A stretch of DNA of 64,000 bases from Curtobacterium poinsettiae (lineage in GTDB: Bacteria > Actinomycetota > Actinomycetes > Actinomycetales > Microbacteriaceae): the NCBI RefSeq assembly GCF_025677645.1, contig NZ_CP106879.1, forward strand, positions 2,108,001 through 2,172,000. The letters run 5' to 3'. Below, piece by piece: positions 60,461 through 64,000 of the stretch. Within the stretch, counting starts at the first letter, position 1. Each line of letters starts with the position of its first letter. The position numbers were made by a program, and so were the translations under genes. Below the pieces are notes generated by a model that was given only the letters and a program-made list of their open reading frames with translations, was not told the DNA's origin and searched no databases.

Positions 60461-60871
60461 ATGGATGTCGGAATCGTGGAACCGCCCGCACCGCCCGCGC
60501 AGGATCCAGCCGCGTTCGCTCGCTTCCCCTCGGCGTGTCCTACGCGAGTCGTTCTCACACACGTCACGAGCCGGTGGGGTGTCCTCGTGCTCCTCGCGCT
60601 CGAGCCGGGCGGCATGCGTTGGGGGGAACTTCGACGCACCATCGAGGGGATCAGCGAGAAGATGCTCGCCTCCACCCTGCGGACACTGGAACACGACGGG
60701 ATCGTGAACCGGGTCGCGCAGCCCACGATCCCGCCCCGGGTCGACTACTCACTCACCGACAGCGGCGCCGAACTGGCCGCACGACTCGTCCCCCTCATGG
60801 ACTGGATCGTCGAGCACGCCGACACCATCGTGGGTCGTGCCGCTGATGACGACGGACATCCATCGGCCTGA
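60461..60871 (+). CDS. HxlR family transcriptional regulator
   Basis: A 136-residue winged-helix protein: WGVLVLLALEPGGMRWGELRRTIEGISEKMLASTLRTLEHDGIVNR is the HxlR domain. In place of the conserved Cys near the N terminus of the thiol-sensing members it has Cys in FPSACPTRVV (about residue 26), so redox sensing is plausible. Leaderless start after TAAGCT. Probably represses itself and the divergent reductase under unstressed conditions. Confidence 0.9.
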   Translation: MDVGIVEPPAPPAQDPAAFARFPSACPTRVVLTHVTSRWGVLVLLALEPGGMRWGELRRTIEGISEKMLASTLRTLEHDGIVNRVAQPTIPPRVDYSLTDSGAELAARLVPLMDWIVEHADTIVGRAADDDGHPSA

Positions 60872-61080
60872 CTTCGCGTCTCGGGCCCGCGGACGCGGAC
60901 TGCTGGGTCCCAGCGGCAACGCAACGGCTCCGCGCTGAGTGCCGGGGCGAGGGGGCGGGACAACGGTCGATGCGTGCTCCTCGTTGTCGAACCGGCGGGA
61001 CACGACCGCTCCCGACCCGTAGGCTCGCAGTCGGACCCACCGGTGCACGGGGCGCACGGTGGGATCCGAGGGGGAACCAC

Positions 61081-61734
61081 ATGTCCATCACATCCAGGAT
61101 CACCACCGCGGGGACGGCGACCGCGATCGTCGTGCTCGCGATCTCCGGCTGCGCCGGGACCGGCACCACGGCACCGGGGACGGAGCGGGCCGCACCGCGG
61201 TCGGCGGCGCCGACACCGACACCGACGGAGGCGCGGACCTCGCCAACCACCGCCGACGCTGCGACGAAGGACCTCACGTTCGAGGACGGCGACGCGCTCT
61301 CGGCGAGCACGCTGCCCGCGTTCGGGCTCGAGGTCTCGGCGCTCGACGGCTGGGAGCAGACCGGCGAGGACCCGACCACCGGGTCGCGGGAGTACACGAA
61401 CGCCGACGGTTCCGTGGCGACGATCACGCAGCAGCGGCTCACCGACCTCGACCCGACGATCGGGGACCGTGCCGCCACCGAGCAGCTGTTCACGGCCGCG
61501 GGGCTGCCGGCCGACCGACTCGAGGAGCAGCTGCTGCCGACGATCACCGGCGGCACCGCGCAGTTCCTGTCGATCGCGGGCCACAACACGGACGGGTCGT
61601 GGTCGGCGACCGTGGCGCGGGCGTTCGCGAAGCCCGGCGCAGCGCTCATCGTGAAGGTGCGGACGACCTCGCAGGAAGCGCTCCGACCAGACCTGCACGA
61701 CATCCTCGTCAACGCGCAGGTGGTCGTCGCCTGA
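61081..61734 (+). CDS. Lipoprotein of unknown function
   Basis: A 217-residue exported protein: signal TTAGTATAIVVLAISGCAG with lipobox ISGC, a Pro/Thr linker (about 30-60), then one domain that reads like the LpqN/LpqT-type lipoproteins of actinobacteria (LPAFGLEVSALDGWEQ, ALIVKVRTTSQEA). ATG at 61081 follows GAGGGGG. The exact family is a tentative call. Confidence 0.75.
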   Translation: MSITSRITTAGTATAIVVLAISGCAGTGTTAPGTERAAPRSAAPTPTPTEARTSPTTADAATKDLTFEDGDALSASTLPAFGLEVSALDGWEQTGEDPTTGSREYTNADGSVATITQQRLTDLDPTIGDRAATEQLFTAAGLPADRLEEQLLPTITGGTAQFLSIAGHNTDGSWSATVARAFAKPGAALIVKVRTTSQEALRPDLHDILVNAQVVVA

Positions 61735-61754
61735 CGACCCAGGCGACGGAACGG

Positions 61755-61806
61755 GAGACGGACGGGAGGCCCGGTGCCAGCTGGCACCGGGCCTCCCGTC
61801 CGTCTC
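61755..61806. repeat. 52-nt perfect palindrome, copy 2 (terminator-like)
   Basis: Each 26-nt half is an exact complement of the other; the centre is GGTGCCAGCTGGCACC without spacer and the ends are GAGACGGACGGG and its complement. It starts 21 nt after the lipoprotein stop. The inner 26 nt match the palindrome at 6793-6818 55 kb away, so this is a conserved dispersed unit. Confidence 0.85.
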
Positions 61807-61929
61807 GTGGGGACCCTGGGACGTTCGCCGCCGCCTCCGCGCCGACCGCCCGTTCCAGCCGCGCGGGGAGGGCAGAGCTGGGAACAGACTCGCAACGTCG
61901 TCGAAACACGCGCGCGGTGGGGTGGATGC

Positions 61930-63297
61930 ATGGACGTCACCACCACGGATCGTGCTCCCGCTCGCTGGTACCAGTCGCTGTTCGTGCAGATCGCTATCTG
62001 CGTGGCCCTCGGCATCGCCGTCGGGGTCTGCTTCCCCGCGGCCGCGCCGGTGCTGAACGTGGTCGGGCAGGGGTTCATCCGGCTGATCGAGATGGTGATC
62101 GCGCCGCTCGTGTTCATCGTCGTGGTGACGGGCATCGTGCACGTCGGCGACCTGCGGTCCGTGGGCCGGATCGCCGGCAAGGCGATGGTCTACTTCCTGC
62201 TCGCCTCGTCGTGCGCACTCGTGTTCGGGTTGCTGGTCGGCAACCTCGTGCGCCCCGGGGCCGGTCTGCGGGTCGACCCGTCGTCCCTCGACGCCTCCGC
62301 CGTGGCGGCGAAGACCGCGGGCGGCGCGGCTCCGGACGCCGGCACCTTCATCCTCGACCTCATCCCGTCGAGCGTCGTCAACGCATTCGCGACGAACGAC
62401 ATCCTGCAGGTGCTCGTCTTCGCGGTGTTCGTCGGCGCGGCGATCGCCGCGATCGGGAGCGACCGTGCGCGACCGCTCGTGCGGGGCCTCGACCTGTGCC
62501 TCGAGGTCGTCTACCGGATCCTCGGGTGGGTCATGCGCCTGTCGCCGCTCGGTGCGTTCGGCGCGATGGCGTACGTGGTCGGCCAGTACGGCATCGACAC
62601 CCTGGGGTCGTACGGACTCCTCATCGCCGCCTGCTACGGCGCGGCGGCGGTGTTCATCGTGGCGCTGCTCGTCGGCGGGCGGCTGCTGTCCGGGGTGCCG
62701 ATCTGGCGGTTCGTCTGGCACACCCGGGCCGAGTTCGGGCTGGCCCTGGGCACGGCGTCGACCGAGGCCGGGCTGCCGCGGATGATCACCCGGCTCACCG
62801 AGGTCGGCGTCTCCCGCAGCGTCGCCGGGCTCGTCGTGCCGACGGGGTACTCGTTCAACCTCGACGGGGCGGCGATCTACCTGTCGATCTCGCTGCTGTT
62901 CCTGACCCAGGCATTCGGGGTGCCGTTGACCCTCGAGCAGCAGGTCGCCGCGCTCGGGGTGCTCCTGCTGACGTCGAAGGGCATGGCCGGGGTGCCGGGC
63001 TCGTCGTTCCTGGCGCTGTCCGCCACGGCGACGAGTCTCGGGCTGTTCCCGGTGGCGGGTGTCGCGCTGCTGCTCGGAGCCGACCGGATCATGGACGCGA
63101 TGCGGGTGAGCGTCAACCTGCTCGGCAACTGCGTCGCGACACTCGTGGTGGCGCGGTGGCAGGGCGAGCTCGACCGTGAGCGGGTGGACGCGGTGCTCCG
63201 GCCCGGGCGTGGGGTGCGGCCGTCGTCGGAGCCGGAACCTGCTGCGGGTGCTGCGGGTGCCGCGGGTGCAGCCGCGGTGTCGGCGCCGGTTCGGTGA
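61930..63297 (+). CDS. Dicarboxylate/amino acid:cation symporter (DAACS family)
   Basis: A 455-residue transporter with eight membrane helices and two re-entrant loops. The substrate region reads SFNLDGAAIYLSISLLFLTQAFGV and LLLTSKGMAGVPGSSFLALSATATS, and GTASTEAGLPRMI is the first hairpin (Ser-rich in most members). Takes up C4-dicarboxylates or acidic amino acids with Na+ or H+. The last 30 residues are Ala/Gly/Pro-rich. ATG at 61930 chosen for the hydrophobic start. Confidence 0.93.
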   Translation: MDVTTTDRAPARWYQSLFVQIAICVALGIAVGVCFPAAAPVLNVVGQGFIRLIEMVIAPLVFIVVVTGIVHVGDLRSVGRIAGKAMVYFLLASSCALVFGLLVGNLVRPGAGLRVDPSSLDASAVAAKTAGGAAPDAGTFILDLIPSSVVNAFATNDILQVLVFAVFVGAAIAAIGSDRARPLVRGLDLCLEVVYRILGWVMRLSPLGAFGAMAYVVGQYGIDTLGSYGLLIAACYGAAAVFIVALLVGGRLLSGVPIWRFVWHTRAEFGLALGTASTEAGLPRMITRLTEVGVSRSVAGLVVPTGYSFNLDGAAIYLSISLLFLTQAFGVPLTLEQQVAALGVLLLTSKGMAGVPGSSFLALSATATSLGLFPVAGVALLLGADRIMDAMRVSVNLLGNCVATLVVARWQGELDRERVDAVLRPGRGVRPSSEPEPAAGAAGAAGAAAVSAPVR

Positions 63298-63312
63298 GGG
63301 CCCTCGGCGCGG

Positions 63313-63849
63313 TCAGCGTTCGAGGACGGCGCGCTGCTGGTCGTACTGCTGGCGGGTCCGGCGGCCGCCCATCTTGCGGACGACTGCGCCGGAGGGGTCA
63401 CGCGTGATCCGCCACCAGATCGCGGTGCAGAGCGCGTCGACCGGCAGGATCGCTCCGAGTCCGATCAGGAGCTGCCGACCGAGGTCGGTGCGCCAGGGCA
63501 GCCCAGACAGCTCGAGCGCGGTGATCACGAGCAGACACACCAGGATGGTGATCGGGCCGAGCCAGAGCTTCCGCACGGTGCGCTGACGCGCCGCGTCGAG
63601 TTCCGGCAGCTGCGCCAGCGGCAGCGTCGAACCGACGTGCTCACGCGGTTCGCCGCCGACGATGTCGGCGGACGGCCCCGGGACTGCAGCAGCGGCGTCG
63701 CTGTCCGCGGCGGGACGCCACACCACGTCGTCCAGATGCTCCACGTCGTCGTCGATGCGGAACCATCCGCCTTCGAAGGCGTCGGCAGCGGCGTCGGGAT
63801 CGGCGCGAGGCGTCGTCGTGGTCACGTCGGTCATCTTGGCAGCAACCAT
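63313..63849 (-). CDS. Hypothetical protein with two C-terminal membrane helices
   Basis: A 178-residue protein: acidic, Asp/Ala-rich first 90 residues, then helices near 96-115 and 125-145 and a basic end. It does not match a family I know. ATG at 63849 or 63834 (MTDVTTTT). Converges on the symporter with a 15-nt gap. Confidence 0.65.
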   Translation of the reverse strand: MVAAKMTDVTTTTPRADPDAAADAFEGGWFRIDDDVEHLDDVVWRPAADSDAAAAVPGPSADIVGGEPREHVGSTLPLAQLPELDAARQRTVRKLWLGPITILVCLLVITALELSGLPWRTDLGRQLLIGLGAILPVDALCTAIWWRITRDPSGAVVRKMGGRRTRQQYDQQRAVLER

Positions 63850-63957
63850 GGCTGCTGCGGCACCACCGCTTCGGGGGTGGAACGGAGGCGCGGGACGCCG
63901 GACCGGGGTGCGTTCTGCTGGCAGGATGGACGCGACACCACGGGGGCGGGGGCCGAC

Positions 63958-64000
63958 ATGGGCACGGAACAGCAGGACTGGCGAGACCAGGGGGCGGGCC
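63958..64000 (+). CDS. Possible gene start cut by the window edge
   Basis: ATG at 63958 opens a frame MGTEQQDWRDQGAG that runs off the window, with GGGGGCGGGGG upstream as a possible ribosome site. Only 14 codons are visible. The 108 nt between it and the previous gene show nothing else. Confidence 0.35.
   Translation, partial: MGTEQQDWRDQGAG

Overview
The window is about 71% G+C and densely coded, with many 4-nt start/stop overlaps and GTG starts. Gene order and content point to an actinomycete of the Microbacteriaceae; Curtobacterium is my best guess, inferred from overall gene order and not tested by any search. Supporting marks are a ybeY-corC-era block, leuA-recO-uppS, dusB-dgt-dnaG, the actinobacterial families DUF3145 and DUF1684, a FasR-type regulator inside a type II fatty-acid operon, and many promoters in which a TANNNT -10 box lies 6-7 nt before the start codon (leaderless mRNAs). 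I see no prophage, insertion sequence or CRISPR array.

Layout. 1-6760: ybeY (3' end), corC-like, era, a NarL-type two-component pair and an FtsX-type ABC exporter. 6761-7205: intergenic DNA with a large palindrome, a dispersed repeat copy and a leucine leader peptide with attenuator hairpin that should control leuA. 7206-20648: leuA, recO, uppS, a LysR regulator divergent from a class V aminotransferase, glyS, a DsbA/FrnE-like protein, a YbaK-type deacylase, dusB, dgt and dnaG. 20649-21307: 659 bp of repeat-rich non-coding DNA. 21308-28970: a peptide-type ABC importer operon (binding protein, two permeases, a fused double ATPase, a third ATPase lacking the switch histidine) ending in a 2-hydroxyacid dehydrogenase. 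29087-37751: tRNA-Asn, a DUF2142-like membrane protein with a pentapeptide-repeat protein, def, a DMT transporter, a GT4 glycosyltransferase, tRNA-Met, an AI-2E transporter, DUF1684 and DUF3145.

37850-45640 (minus strand): aceE-fasR-fabD-fabH-acpP-fabF, which joins acetyl-CoA supply, a FasR-type regulator and fatty-acid elongation. It carries a palindrome before fabD and a strong hairpin between acpP and fabF. 45888-47359: a peroxiredoxin and an alpha/beta hydrolase.

47375-54547: the most unusual region. A divergent cluster encodes an AcpS-like phosphopantetheinyl transferase, a dedicated carrier protein, an acyl-CoA-dehydrogenase-like flavoprotein, an amino acid:carrier-protein ligase (a class II aminoacyl-tRNA-synthetase-like enzyme with its Cys/Glu/Cys zinc site) and a two-domain alpha/beta hydrolase whose only intact nucleophile is a cysteine. 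On the other strand lie a nitroreductase and a phenylacetate-CoA-ligase-like enzyme. Together they look like an NRPS-independent aminoacyl-carrier-protein pathway of unknown product.

54566-64000: lipoproteins, an aldo/keto reductase, a SatD-type regulator with a polytopic partner, tRNA-Val, a secreted SnoaL-like protein, an NmrA-type reductase divergent from an HxlR regulator, a second near-identical large palindrome, a dicarboxylate/amino-acid symporter and small membrane proteins. Most convergent junctions carry a large G+C-rich palindrome without a U-tract, apparently acting as bidirectional terminators.
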